NCBI GenBank assembly: GCA_950295325.1
Contig: OX485803.1
Location: forward strand, 44,409,554 to 44,473,553
Source of the DNA: Polytrichum commune
Lineage: Eukaryota > Streptophyta > Polytrichopsida > Polytrichales > Polytrichaceae
Length of the DNA: 64,000 nt
Reading direction: 5' to 3'
Shown here: positions 36,803 through 47,924 of the stretch, piece by piece
How positions within the stretch are numbered: the stretch's first letter is position 1
Layout of the letters: every line of letters starts with the position of its first letter
The notes under the pieces: model-generated
Seen by the model: only the letters and a program-made list of their open reading frames with translations
Databases searched by the model: none
What the model was told of the DNA's origin: nothing
Position numbers and translations under genes: made by a program

Positions 36803-39353
36803 CTAAAGCATTCCGGTTTCTCTTTCTCTGAGAAGACATTGCAAACATTGGTTACTCACGAAAAAAACTTTCCTTACAATGAAATTTCCTAAACCATCGT
36901 CAACTACTTCAAATACACGCTCAGGATATAAGTTGTCATATTTCATTTGACCCCAAATTCGTTTGATAACGGTAAAACATTTTGTCATCATTGCTTGCAA
37001 TTGTTGTACAAATAGAAGACCACCTCTCATTACTTCTTCTCTAGCATTTTCTTATAACTTTTCAATAGCCAAAAGGCATCCCTCTATGGATGGTTGACTT
37101 TGTCGTAAAGGTTCGATATAAATACTATCGATATCTCCACCAAGAAATCTAGCATCCACCATATCTTTGTCTATGTCCTCCATAAAATTTGAATTGTCTA
37201 TGTAATCTCTACCCTCACAAACATTCATCTTCAAGTAGATTAATTGATACGTTTAATTCAAACATAGCTTCAATTCCACTACAAAGAGGTCCATAATATA
37301 TATCAAAGAACTCTAATATCACACCCCATGAAATATCTCTAGATGCCTTAATAATAGCAAGTTCATGTTTGCACATATTTCCTCCCATACACCACTCACA
37401 AAAACATGATGCATACGACGTATATGAATCAACAACATCATGCCAACGTCCCGGAGTACTTTGTGATTGTATTTGTTATCCTCCCACTGGTGCATCTTGA
37501 CGACAGATGTGCTCCAATAAAATATTCTTTGCTTTTGTAATTTCATTAGTCACAATTTTCTCCACTTGCTTGTTAAGCACAAAGCCGTTTAATTTTCTTC
37601 CGTAGATGTACATGTAGTGTGTAACTACAGAAGTAATTAAACGCCACACTAAAAAATCCATTCTCCGACCTCGAAGTTGATGGTTGTCAATTTCCATCCA
37701 CTGTTTTAGAGCTGCATGATAAGACTCAATACTTGCTTGGGTGTCTTGATTTGAATGTGGGTTCCGACGGTCGTCCACAAGATACATCTCTATAAAATAC
37801 AAATAATAAGAAACCACGATTTAGGACACAATTATGAGTAATTCATAAGAATAATGTATCATTTCAATAGAAATATATTTTAATGATAATTATAATCGAA
37901 TGGAACATAATACATCTTCAAATAAATATATATATATATGAGTTGAAATTGAAGGAGATAAGCAATGATAGTAACAATTCACCTTGATGTTTGTAGTGCA
38001 CTTCAATGAACTCTTCCATTTTGTCTATGTGTAGGAACATGAACAATGTTTTTTTTAATAGTGCGAGCACGTTTCAAAAAATCTTCTTCATTTTCCTTAT
38101 ACTCAATAGGAAAATACATGAAAAAATACAATTGTTTGTAAACAAGATCTCTCAAATTGCCCAAGTTAGGGACCTTTGTCGGAATGTGATTTTTCCAATT
38201 TTTCAAAATATGGAAAGAACACAAGTAAATGGAGACTTCGTCTTCAGGCCACGCTCGCTTGATTGCATTTCTTTGATAATGTGCATCATCAACAATGAAG
38301 CAGGAAGGAAAAAAAATCCTCCTTATTTCTATGGAGGTGCCTTTGTAGTGGCTCCAACCACATGACTAAATCATCCTCTGTCATTCGACTAGTGAGAACC
38401 CAAACTACTAGAATACCATTTCTTCAATCATCAAACACCAATAACGAAAACAATGGATATTTCAAAACATTAGTTCCAGATGTTGCATCCATTGCAATGG
38501 CTCCATTGTATCCATACTTGAGCATCATTTCTTTTTGCCAAGGTGTTTGTATACCTAGAATGAAAGGCAATTCTGTGATATCATTTTTTTCGTGGCATAT
38601 GAAGACGTCATTTGGGTGCTCCAAAGCCCACACCTTCACACTGTCAAAGTCATTATTGTCGCGGCGCCATACTTCCATTTTCAATCTACTTTCATAATAA
38701 GTAATATCCTTAAGCTGAACAAAATCATCACGTATGTCCGGGCGTTTCATCTTTCTCCTTAGAATCCAATTCTGCCTATGCTCTTCATAAACTTGTTTAG
38801 CAGTGAATCCCTTATCCAATTGTGTTTTCATCCATGCCTTCAATTCTTTTGATAACCGGGGCTGATAAACTGACTTCCTCCCTATCGAAAGTTTGTCTTC
38901 CAATCAATGGGCAAGTGCTACATCTTCCCTTGTATGATCAACATGATAGTAGACAACCTCAACTACATCTGGAAACAAAACAAGTTGTTTGATGGAAAAT
39001 TTGGCAATGCATCCACGTTTCTTTGAATAAGGGTGTTGAGAATCTCCTGTATGGTCTTTCGGTCCAAGTGCACACTCATAATAAACATGCTCAATATAAG
39101 AATCAATTTGAGGTCTTTGCACTTGTACCCCACGAATTCTAGCAGCTACAATCCATTCAACAGCAGATCCATCTGCACAGGTCTGGCCAGCTATGAAGTC
39201 TTCAAGTCTATTGAAAGGAATATACGCTACCATGATAGTTAACATTTTTCCAAACCCCTTCCTTGTTTTTGGCGCCCATTGAATATCTTGCAAAAATATT
39301 GGCCCTAGTTTGGGTTGTTGTGCAGTGATGGAAGGTTTCGGCTTCCTCGGCAT
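36803..39353 (-). pseudogene. MULE transposase with SWIM zinc finger, disrupted
   Basis: The chosen start is the ATG at 39353 (MPRKPKPSIT...), just after a likely 3' splice site. The DNA-binding N-terminal part leads to the MULE core: MDATSGTN (first catalytic Asp), then VFDD, and in another frame IVDDAHYQRNAIKRAWP (second Asp) with LCSFHILKNW. An intron at 37982-37790 is bounded by GT and AG. Then ASIESYHAALK follows, and a SWIM finger reading CFCEWCMGGNMCKH. TGA stops lie at 38904 and 38424, and at least two frameshifts occur (one in an A8 run near 38310). Coding similarity is clear to about 37214. The minus-strand frame at 36803-37030 may be the C-terminal tail. It bound the TIRs and moved the element when intact. 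Confidence 0.8.
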
Positions 39354-39429
39354 ATTGGACTCTGTATACTCCAAAAAAAATACATAAGGCAATACGCATT
39401 ACAAGTGCAATACCCTTTTCTTTGAAGTA

Positions 39430-39740
39430 TTAAATTCATATTAGATTAAATATTTGGTTCAAATTGAATAAGTTGAAATTGTATCACTATTTGGTTCATG
39501 ATGGGTATTGCATATTTGACTTATTTTATCAAATTGTATAAAATACACATCACGCACCGGAAGGATGCATCACGAACTCTTATTGATGCAATACTCATCA
39601 CAAACCAGTTTGTTTTTTGAATTGTATCACTGTTCGTTTCGCGATGGGTACGCATATTTGACTTATTTTTTAAGTAGATGCAATACCCATCACACACCGA
39701 AAGTAATCTAGAATTGTATCTCTGCTTGTTTTGTGAAATA
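39430..39740 (-). repeat. Repeat array upstream of the transposase gene
   Basis: Strings such as GATGGGTATTGCATATTTGA, GAATTGTATCACTGTTCG and GCAATACCCATCACACACC occur in both orientations. They match the units of the 36130-36510 array. The two arrays bracket the transposase gene. Confidence 0.55.
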
Positions 39741-40140
39741 TGTCATCACTTCTAGAAGAAAACATTTTTAATAAAGATAGTACATAACACAAACTACATG
39801 TTAATGAAGGAGATAACACATAGCACAAACTACAAATGAAGAAATGATTAGAATTTCAAAGGCGTAGTTAGTGATACATACCTTGTGAAAAGCTTGAATG
39901 AAGCTGCAATTGACAATCTCATTTGCAATTGAATGCACATCTTCTCATTGTTATGTGTACCCTTAAACCCTAAAGACTTAGTATAAAGGATTCTCAAACC
40001 CTAAAAGATGACCACATTAATATATTTTTAAGTAAAGGCATGGACACCACTTATTTTGAAATTTCAAACCCTAACCCATCAATTTCTTTTCAATATATAG
40101 TAATTATAGTTGGCATGTGGCATTCCTTCCTATTTATAAG

Positions 40141-40308
40141 TTATAATAATAAGAACCGGCATCATGGGAGTGGAGCCAAAAAGTGATGCTTAAAAAATAG
40201 TTCTCCTAACACATGCCAAACAAAGTTATAATAATAATAGTTGGCATCATGAGATGTGTATTCAAAAAGTGATGCTTAAAAATAGTTGTCCTCACACATG
40301 GCAAAGAA
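40141..40308 (+). repeat. Tandem duplication near the right MULE end, period 85 bp
   Basis: Unit 1 (40141-40225) and unit 2 (40226-40308) share TTATAATAATAA, GGCATCATG, AAAAAGTGATGCTTAAAAA and CACATG-CAAA blocks. They lie just inside the right terminal repeat and may be subterminal motifs. Confidence 0.65.
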
Positions 40309-40944
40309 AACTAGAGTATTCCGCCTAATCCACCTCTTAACCATGGTTAAGTCCACTTGGGTTGGGGAATGGATGAGAATTGGATGGCGCCATCCACTGC
40401 AATCATCCAGAAAGGTACCAGTGTACTTGTTGCTTCGCCCTAGCCCATCAAAGATCATGGAAAGAAGTTATGATGGTCTGAAGCTACTAGGGGCTTCTAG
40501 CCCCAGCACCTAAGGGAAAATGTCTACTTGGCCCCATTTCTAGGTAGAGAGACAAAAAGTTACTTGACGGTGGGGTAGGGGCCATGCCCAAAGTTCTAGA
40601 GGCTTATATGGGTAAGGCGGCATGGCCAACCGAACCCACCCGAGGCCGAACGGCATGGCCTCCACGGGCGTTGGCCCAATGTGGGGGCATAGTTGCCTAG
40701 TATGGTTCAGGTTGTTGTAGTGTTGCTCATGGATGGAAGTCCAAATCTAACCATTGGTTACCGATTAAGGGGAGAGCCCCGAATGCAAAGTATGAGGGTT
40801 GGTCCCCCACCTAGGAGCTAAGAGGTCTACAGTATGGGGAGTTGATCATTCGCATGGTGGAATGCGAAGGGTTAGAACTCGTGACCCTTGCTAGAATTAA
40901 TAAATAATCAAGATTGTTAAGGGGCGCTAGCAAGGATTGCGATA

Positions 40945-41127
40945 CAGGCGCTTGGTGTGCTGATGTGCTCTCTTCACGCCCCAATAGATAAGTCTTCTGC
41001 CAACACTAGCAATTGCATGACGGAGACTTTGCGCAACAAATACGGATGCCAAATACTGTTGAAGATATATTGCCCTGGCTTTGTTGTCAAAGCTTGCGGC
41101 CTCGAGTTCGGCATCCACAGTCATCAT
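40945..41127 (-). pseudogene. LINE ORF2 fragment after the RT domain
   Basis: The minus frame gives a hydrophobic/basic string with GRRLIYWGVKRAHQHTKRL running into the LTR-A boundary. It is consistent with the region between RT and the zf-RVT domain, though the CxxC...HxxxC motif itself is absent and was probably lost at the junction. Confidence 0.4.
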
Positions 41128-41136
41128 ATTGTCATT

Positions 41137-42252
41137 TCATCCAAGCCTGCGCACATGACTCTTTACCTGACCACATATAGTTTTGAATTGTTGTTCTTGC
41201 AAGTTTTGCCATACAGGTTTGCGCAATATGCGAGGTACCATATTGAGGAGAGGACCACTTGATTTGACACCATTGTCCTTCCAGCAAGAGAATGCTTGTT
41301 TCCAAACCATCGAAGCAGGCGTTTCCTTATCTAACTCAACATCTTGCCATTTTTCTTTTTTTTGGTGGATATGTAGGCCAAATGGGTAGCCTAGGTAGCA
41401 TGTGACTTCGCCTAGTAGCATCCACTTCAATCCAACCTCCTCTCCCCATTACCATGACCGTTCGATATGTGCCAACCAAAGGCCAATGGATTTATGTAAA
41501 TTTAGCTTTGTACCACAAGCTACCCCAAAGCAATTGATCACGGTGAGGGCCCTATCCATGTTTCCTTGTGTACCATCTAAAAATAATAAAGTGTCATCCG
41601 CAAACATTTGGTTGGTGATCATGGTGTTGTCAAGTAGGCAAAGACCTTGGACCCCCCAGTCAGGGTGTTGTAGCATTTGACCAAGAACATCCACAATCCA
41701 TAAGAAGAGATATGGAGCGAGGGGACATCCTTGTCACACCAAGTGTTGGAGTTGGAAAGTCTTGGATTGCTTGCCATTTACGATGAAGGAGGATAAGGCA
41801 TTCTCGTTCAACGACCTCACTTGATTGATCCTGGAAGTGTGAAAACCCATCCGCTCCATGGTTTATCACAGGTTGATCCAATTAACTTGGTCGTATGTTT
41901 TCTCGAAATCTAGAAGTTACATGTTGAGATCGTGTTTGTTCCCAAGTGTCCATTTGATGGCTTCGAATGCTAGAAAAATGTTGTCAAGTATGCATCTATT
42001 TGGTACAAACCTTGCTTGGGAAAGAAGGATCTAGAGATGCAGGAGGGGCTTCATCCTATTGGCGTATACTTTGGCGACTATTTTGTATAGTGTGTTAAGA
42101 AAGGAGATGGGTCTAAAATTCTGCACCCTAAGTCTCTCCTTAGTTTTGGATAATAATGCGATTTTGCTAACGTTCAGCTTGTTTGTGAAGAATACTTGGC
42201 TGATCACTTCAGACACAAAGTTGAAGATATCAAAGTTGATGTCATCCCACAT
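41137..42252 (-). pseudogene. LINE reverse transcriptase domain, disrupted
   Basis: Recognisable RT blocks are NFRPISFLNTLYKIVAKVYA (42031-42252), then QARFVPNRCILDNIFLAFEA and LLDFEKTYDQVNW (about 41880-42020). The catalytic box MFADDTLLFLDG lies in the frame 41449-41694 with FADD in place of YADD, which is common in plant LINEs. Stops separate the blocks, for example a TAA before LLDFEKTYD. The copy cannot make a functional enzyme. Confidence 0.8.
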
Positions 42253-43069
42253 TTCTTGGTAAAACTCTACTGGTATGGAGTTTATTCCTAGCGATTTTGC
42301 CTACTGGGGGCTTCTTCATGGCAATGGGGACTTCTGCCATTGTGAGTAGTCATATGAGTTTGATATTGTGTTCCTCTGGGATTGTTTGCTTCAAGTGCCA
42401 AAAACACTCTTGTCTTGCGTCTAAGTTAACCGCAACTTGGTCATCCTTGGTATATAGAGTTTCATAGAAGGAGAGGGTGGGAGCCTCTGGCTCTGCTTGA
42501 GTGGATAAGAGATTGTCACCATCCATCATTTGAATGATGGAGATGGGTCGTCTTATACCTGAGTGGTACTCGAAAATTGCTTAGTACACCTATCTCATAC
42601 TTGGAACCTTTTGGAGAGGATTGTGTTTTCTTGATATTGAAATTTTTGTTGACATACTTCATGAAAGGTTGCCTAAGCGTCGCTAAGGCGGTTGCATGCT
42701 TCCCTTGAGCCCCAATTGTGTTGGAGTTCATCTTCATGCGAATGGCTTGGTTGGCCACTACCATCTTTTGATTTGAGCTTTCTAAGGTTGGGTCCTTCAT
42801 AACCCTTTTCCAAGTAACTAGTAAGGTTGCTTAACTCTCGGGATTTGTAAGGCCTTTGTTGAAGAAGGGCGGGCGTGTTTTTCTCTTCCCTTCGTCATTG
42901 AAGTGCAAGAGGACCCTTGCGTGGTCAGAAATATCAAGTAGAGTCAGAACAATCTCAGTGGTGCCCCCTATGTTTTCTACTGGGACCAAGATGTATATCC
43001 AATCAATTCAAGATTAAATCATTTTCTCATCATTATGAGCATTTGTGTTAGGTGTAGGTTTTGTTTGTT

Positions 43070-43749
43070 TTAATTAAAATTATTATTTTTTAAATAAAAA
43101 AAACCAAGATTGAAGGAGTCACGGACGCTCAACCTCGTAAGCAGCTTGCTCCATGCTTCCAATTCTTGAGTGTTGATATTCATTTTGGAGGATCCACCTT
43201 GCTTATCATGTGGGTTCTCAATATTATTAAAATCTCCCACAAGTAACCATTCTACCTTAGAATGTTCCACTTGTGCGAGGTGGTTCCATAGCATTGCTCG
43301 TAGGACCAGTGTGGCTCGTACACGTTGATGATGATGTCTAGTTGAAGATGAGGGCTAAGGTTGAGAATTACATACTGTGTTCTTCTTGGGTTTGGGATGT
43401 CATGGTTGGTGATGGATGCGGCCATACATTCTTATAAGACTATACCAGTCCCAAATTTAAAGTGTCCAGTTTATACTGAGAAGGAACCTTTTTTCCACAT
43501 GCTGGAGACCGCTCTGAATTCCATGAACTGTGTTTGTTTGAGGCATGTTGCTTCCAGTAGTTTAGTCTCCTGAAATAAAAGAATGTTTGTGATTGGTGTT
43601 GTCAGTTTAAAAAGGTTTTTAATATCTTTGAGTTTTCGTCGCCCCAAAGATCCTTGGCCTAGAAGTCGGGTGTTTTGGGTTGCAATGGTGATCATGTCAC
43701 CTTTCATTAAGGGGGGTAAGGTATTAGGTGGAGTAAGCTTCCTCCTCAT
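43070..43749 (-). pseudogene. LINE AP-type endonuclease domain, disrupted
   Basis: The N-terminal motif ATQNTRLLGQG with LLFQETKL (43471-43749) and the catalytic GDFNNIENPHDKQGG with MNINTQELEAW (43070-43294) are the usual first and fifth endonuclease blocks of L1-type ORF2. The pieces lie in different frames, and the middle of the domain is broken. Confidence 0.75.
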
Positions 43750-44220
43750 TCAAGACCAAAAATCGGTTGTGGGAAGCTTTGGGGGAGGCCTGAAGGGGCC
43801 TCCTGGAACCAAAAAAGAGATTGCATGTCATCTCTTGCCATTGGGATTGCCGTTCGTATACAACTTGGATATCGTCAGTCTTAGGCGAGGTGAGAAACCC
43901 CCTTATCTCTATGAGAACCCGGCTCCACCCAAACTTTTGTCCTTTATGTTTTCACTTTGTTTTCTTAAAACTGTTACACTAACGAATAATGTGCAGATGT
44001 GTTCACCTTCTAGATTCATCATCCATTGGGAGTACCACTATCCTTGGGTCCATTTTTGAAAGGGATTGGAGAGGTTGTTGTTGAAGATGAGTATTTTCTG
44101 GAAGGTGTGTGAAACTTCATTCATAACATGTTGTCGTGCTCTGGTTGATGTCCGTGGAATTCCAACGAGTAGTTCGGCTATATAAACGTACACTATTGTG
44201 GTGAAGGGGTGGGCAATTTT

Positions 44221-44641
44221 CACAAGGAGGTCACTCCATTGTAAAGTTGAACAACCACGTGCGAACACTTTACATGTAAAAAATCCTACTTTTTACATAA
44301 AGCATCACCAAAATGGGTCAAAATTTTATCAAGTTTTTTTCATTAGTAGATATACATGGTACTTATTACATAATAAAAAAATAGTAAATAAATTTGATGA
44401 TTTGTTTTTTTATAAAACATACCGTTTCTAACTAGAATGATGCAGAATTGAACTAAAAAAATTACTCAAAAAATGAAGATGACGAATGTTTCAAAAAATA
44501 TATACAAAAGATACTATCAATGGTTATGTATATGTAGAAAAAAATATCATAAATTTTAAAATTATCTATGGCATGTAATATAGGGGTAGCAAACTTTGTT
44601 CACACGTGATGTTCAACTTGACAATGGAGTGACCTCCCTGT
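44221..44641. mobile_element. Miniature MULE-like element inside the LINE
   Basis: The left terminal repeat contains GGAGGTCACTCCATTGTAAA and the right one is its inverse with a few changes, giving TIRs of about 46 bp. Flanking nonamers GGCAATTTT (44212-44220) and GGCGATTTT (44642-44650) differ at one base. This 9-bp duplication is typical of Mutator-like elements. The interior is AT-rich and non-coding. The flanking LINE reading resumes on the other side. Confidence 0.7.
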
Positions 44642-45325
44642 GGCGATTTTGTGCACCAAATATTCCATTTGTTCCATAGTTTGATCCTTGGTGAGGAAGG
44701 GGATAACCCGTAGCATTTTGCGGTTGGATTGGGAAGTATTGGGCATGGCTAGGGCAGACCAAAAATCCTTAACTTGTCGACCTATGCGATATCCCTGTCA
44801 CGTAATAGGGGCCAATTCAATGTTTTTGTTGCTCTGTGCCTTGATATTCTCCTTTCCCTTGTCTACATTGGGTTCTTCCGAAGTAGGTTTCGAACACCAA
44901 ATGAAGGTTGGAGTAGAGGTCTTCACTAGAGCATGCAGAGCTGGCGCATGGTTGGTGTTACTGCATGTGACCTTTGGGGCAGGTGATTGCAGCTTTGGAA
45001 AATTAATCTCATCATGTTGTAGTGTTGAGTTGATGCTTGCTGAAAATTCCAACTCAGGGCGAATCGTTGCTTCTTGTGTGGCCTCTACTGTTGATTATGT
45101 GGTACGTTCTAAGGCGGCATCCACCAAATCAGGTGTTGTCATCGTGTTGTTTGTAGTTTGTTGCACAAGTGGAGGGCCTCACTTGTAGTCCGATGCCAAG
45201 GTCCTTAGAGAGGAGTCTCGTTTCTTCAATTTGGGGTTTTTCTTTAGGCAATGTTGACCTGGTGTTCCATCAAGCGACATCGTCCACATTGATTGGGCAA
45301 GTTCGACCACGCCATTGCCGTCTAG

Positions 45326-45938
45326 TCATGGGAGGACTAGCGTATGAAGCAATGTGGTCAAGTCACGCACGAGGAGGCAGATTTGTGGTCCGAATAACTT
45401 GGCACGATAGGCCTCAGAGTTGTCTATTGAAATGACTTTCCCAATTTGTTCGTCAATTGTCTTGAGGAATGTTTCTTCCAGTAACACTTGGCATAGATCC
45501 ACAACATGTACCCAAACTAGATGGTCCAATCTCTCTGCTGCATGGGGAGTCTTGGAGTCGAAGTGGGGGCGCCAACTGGAGAAGAAGATTGATGCCATTT
45601 TACACGAGAGCTCGGCTTGGGTCAACGCATGAATCTTGCCCTCCGGAAACTCGGAAGTAACCTCAAACAATTTGTTAATTTTTACTGAAAGAAAGAAAGG
45701 AAATTTTAAAAAAAAAAGAAAAAAAAAGGTGGAGGGTTCCCTGGGCCCAAGCTATGAGAGCCTTAAGTCTAGGATGCTTACCTTGTATTCTCCCAAAGAG
45801 GGATAGTTTTGCTCTGGCTGCACAGGTGGAACGTAATGTTGACAATAGTGCCTCCGGAATCATGGCAACTAGTTTGCAAGTGGCATCTTGTAGTGTGGTC
45901 GCGGCCGGCTTGGGACCATCGAATGGGTTGTCCTCCAC
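45326..45938 (-). pseudogene. LINE ORF1 with DUF4283-like domain, disrupted
   Basis: The N-terminal frame (45675-45938) contains LSLFGRIQGKHPRLKALIAW. The next (45326-45670) contains HLVWVHVVDL...IDEQIGKVISID. Together they match the layout of the DUF4283 RNA-binding domain of plant LINE ORF1 proteins. A long pyrimidine-rich tract on the coding strand (about 45690-45735) separates the two frames. Downstream (44798-45052) is a serine/proline-rich linker frame that may be the rest of ORF1. Confidence 0.6.
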
Positions 45939-46043
45939 GATGATATGTTGTGCTTGCGGGGTGAGGGATGAGGCAATGTGTATTTCGGTGAGTCATGCGA
46001 CCTAGCTGCTAGTTTTGGAAGAGTGATCTCTCCTACCTGCACG

Positions 46044-46048
46044 TATGG
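46044..46048 (+). repeat. Target-site duplication TATGG of LTR-A copy 3 (left)
   Basis: TATGG here and at 54426-54430 are identical and directly abut the TGTCGC and GCGACA ends. This defines the LTR-A insertion into the LINE despite the 7.4-kb Ty3 insert between them. Confidence 0.88.
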
Positions 46049-46954
46049 TGTCGCGCACCTCTCCATGAGGAGTGCCCGAAACACCATGGGCACAAGGGGG
46101 ACCCTGGAGTGACACCCGGGACTTGTGGCGCCGTTGGTTAGAGGGCCCAAGTGATCCTAGTGTGGGTGAGGGCCCCGGGCGTTGGGAACGCCTCCCACCC
46201 ATGGAGACTAGGAAGCAAAATGGTAAGGCCATGAGCTATGCGTAGCTCATGGCGTGGTGATTCTATAATGCTCAAGATCACCTCAATCTGAGGTTTGAGC
46301 TAGGAGTTATGGCAATTTGAGTGGGGCGCTGTCCCGGGACGGCGCCCTGGTACAACAGTGCCTGGGAGTGATTCCCGGGACTGCCAAGGTTCAAACAGGC
46401 ATAACTTCTTCAATACTTGCCTCAATGGGGCAAGTGAGTCCATCGGCATCTACGTGAAGCGTACATGAAGATGAAGTGGTTGCTTGTTAGCATCAAACAT
46501 CATACAAGGAAACTATGATGGTCTGATGCTGCTGGGGGCTTCTAGGCCCAACGTCTAAGGGAAAATGTCTACTTGGCCCCAATTCCTGGTAGAGAGACAA
46601 AAGGTTTCTTGACGGTGGGGTAGGGGCCCCGCCTAGAGTCCTAGAGGCTTATATGGTTGAGGTGGTGTGGCCTCACCCACCCGAGGCCGAACGGCACAGC
46701 CTCCATGGGCTTTGGCCCAATGTGAGGCCATAGTTGCCTAGTAAGGTTCGGGTTATTGTAGTGTTGCTCCAGCAACGCGATGATCAACATCAGATTGGAC
46801 TTCCATGGATGGAAGTCCACATCTAAGAATTGGTTACCGATTAAGGGGTGAGTCCCGAAAGCAAAGTATGAGGGTTGGTTCCCCTCTTATGAACTATAAG
46901 GTCCGGGGTAGAAGGAGCTAACCGTTAGCATGGCGAAATGCGAATGGTTAGTAC

Positions 46955-47559
46955 TGATAACCCTAGAAATTTTCCCACTTTATTCCTCTTTTACGTTTAT
47001 CTTTTTCCTTTCACATTCACCATTCTGCACCCCACCCTTTCTGCCAATAACCTTTTCCGATTAAAGTTAAGGACCTCCCTTTTCCCCTCATTCCCCGAAT
47101 TGTGAGCACGATGTGACCATTAGTGAATTACTTGCCAAGAATTGAGTTACTTGCCAAGAATGGAGTTTTCCTGCCAAGAATTAGTTCTCAACAGGTGATA
47201 TACTTCGACGCTCACCGCACCGGGGGTGGACAGCTTTTCTTTCTTTCTTTCTTTCGAGCTTTTCCTCTCCTGGCCGGAGACTCTCCATGTGTTGGAACTA
47301 GGTCTCAAGTTTCTGGCCATGGTAGACACTTTCCTCTCTAATAAAAGGATCTCTTTGCTTACGGTTGAGTGGAGATGATGTTATCTGAATCTATTTACCT
47401 TTCTGTGTGGGACATGTGGAGATGATGTTACTGTTTATTTGCACGGAACAATGAAGTAGAGTTTTGTCTGGAGTAGGATCGAGCTATATGTGGAGTAAGT
47501 CTTAGAAGTTCCATGTGTAAATAGAGAACCAGTTTTTGAGAAAGTTCATATCTGTTTCA
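46955..47559 (+). repeat. 5' LTR of the Ty3 element
   Basis: This 605-bp repeat begins TGATAACCCTAG and ends ATATCTGTTTCA. It contains a TTTC microsatellite (about 47236-47256) and an AATAAA at 47341 that may be the polyadenylation signal. It lacks 5 bp present in the 3' LTR near its base 90. Confidence 0.92.
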
Positions 47560-47562
47560 TTT

Positions 47563-47579
47563 TGGTTCCGTTGCCGGGA
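47563..47579 (+). promoter_or_regulatory. Primer-binding site, complementary to tRNA-Glu
   Basis: TGGTTCCGTTGCCGGGA, three bases after the LTR, is complementary over 17 bases to the 3' end of plant cytosolic tRNA-Glu (as I recall its ...CCCGGCAACGGAA-CCA end). This is where the tRNA would prime minus-strand synthesis. Confidence 0.8.
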
Positions 47580-47924
47580 CACAAATTTAAAGCATAAGGG
47601 TGAGAGCATGAAGTTTTGATAGGCGAAACATACTGCAGGATGTCGAAAATGTATCAATAAATGTTCAGCTTAGTTCTTTAGCAATCAACTGAGAATTATG
47701 TGAGAGATACAGAAGAGAGAGAGATTTCACACCAAAGACATAAAAAAAATTTAAAAAAAAAAAAAAGGAAGAAGAAGCAAGTTGTCTTTAATCCAAGACT
47801 CTTTCAGGTTTCTTGCTTTTCTTGATTCTTGATTAACAGTCCTACACATAAAACACTTAGAGTCTTAATGACACCATTTAATTTACACCCGTTGTTGTGT
47901 TAGCTCAAACATTATGTCCTCAAA
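47580..47924 (+). other. 5' untranslated leader of the Ty3 element
   Basis: No open frame of note. An A-rich tract lies at about 47743-47766. Confidence 0.6.

Larger units (their letters stand above)
30686..40445. mobile_element. 9.8-kb Mutator-like element (MULE) in LTR-A copy 1
   Basis: The left end GCCTGGGGCGAACCAACATG and the reverse complement of the right end GGCTAGGGCGAAGCAACAAG match with few differences. Weaker similarity continues for about 110 bp. A perfect 10-bp duplication CATCAAAGAT flanks it (30676-30685, 40446-40455), and LTR-A copy 3 shows the empty site CATCAAACAT. Inside are a decayed SWIM-type transposase gene (minus), a second gene (plus) converging on it, an inverted solo LTR, a palindrome and several repeat arrays. 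Without the solo LTR and its duplicated target it is about 8.8 kb. Both genes are disrupted, so this copy is not autonomous. Confidence 0.85.
28122..40944 (+). mobile_element. LTR-A copy 1: solo LTR split by two insertions
   Basis: Pieces 28122-28189, about 30305-30685 and 40456-40944 align in order with the uninterrupted family sequence seen at 30828-31800 and 46049-46954. It starts TGTCGCGCAC; the right end reads GCGATA instead of the family GCGACA. About 35 bp present in copy 3 are missing near 40720. It is split by a 2.1-kb element after base 68 and by a MULE at a CATCAAAGAT target. The flanking pentamers (ATTGG left, CAGGC right) do not match, unlike those of the other two copies. Confidence 0.8.
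40945..46048 (-). mobile_element. Main body of a degenerate L1-type LINE
   Basis: On the minus strand the order is ORF1 (45938 down to 45326), a linker, AP-type endonuclease (43749-43070) and reverse transcriptase (42252-41137). This is the arrangement of plant L1-clade LINEs. Frameshifts and stops are frequent, so it is old. It is cut at 40944 by LTR-A copy 1, at 46048 by LTR-A copy 3, and at 44221-44641 by a miniature MULE-like element. Continuations are expected at about 27600-28121 (3' side) and after 54426 (5' side). Confidence 0.75.

Noticed and set aside
41402-44059. Plus-strand frames across the LINE body
   Set aside because: They are antisense shadows of the minus-strand LINE domains.
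45690-45735. Polypyrimidine tract in LINE ORF1 as a real intron acceptor
   Set aside because: On the coding strand it ends in CTTTCAG before the next ORF1 frame, which looks like a 3' splice site. LINE ORF1 is normally unspliced and the element is decayed, so an expanded homopolymer is more likely.
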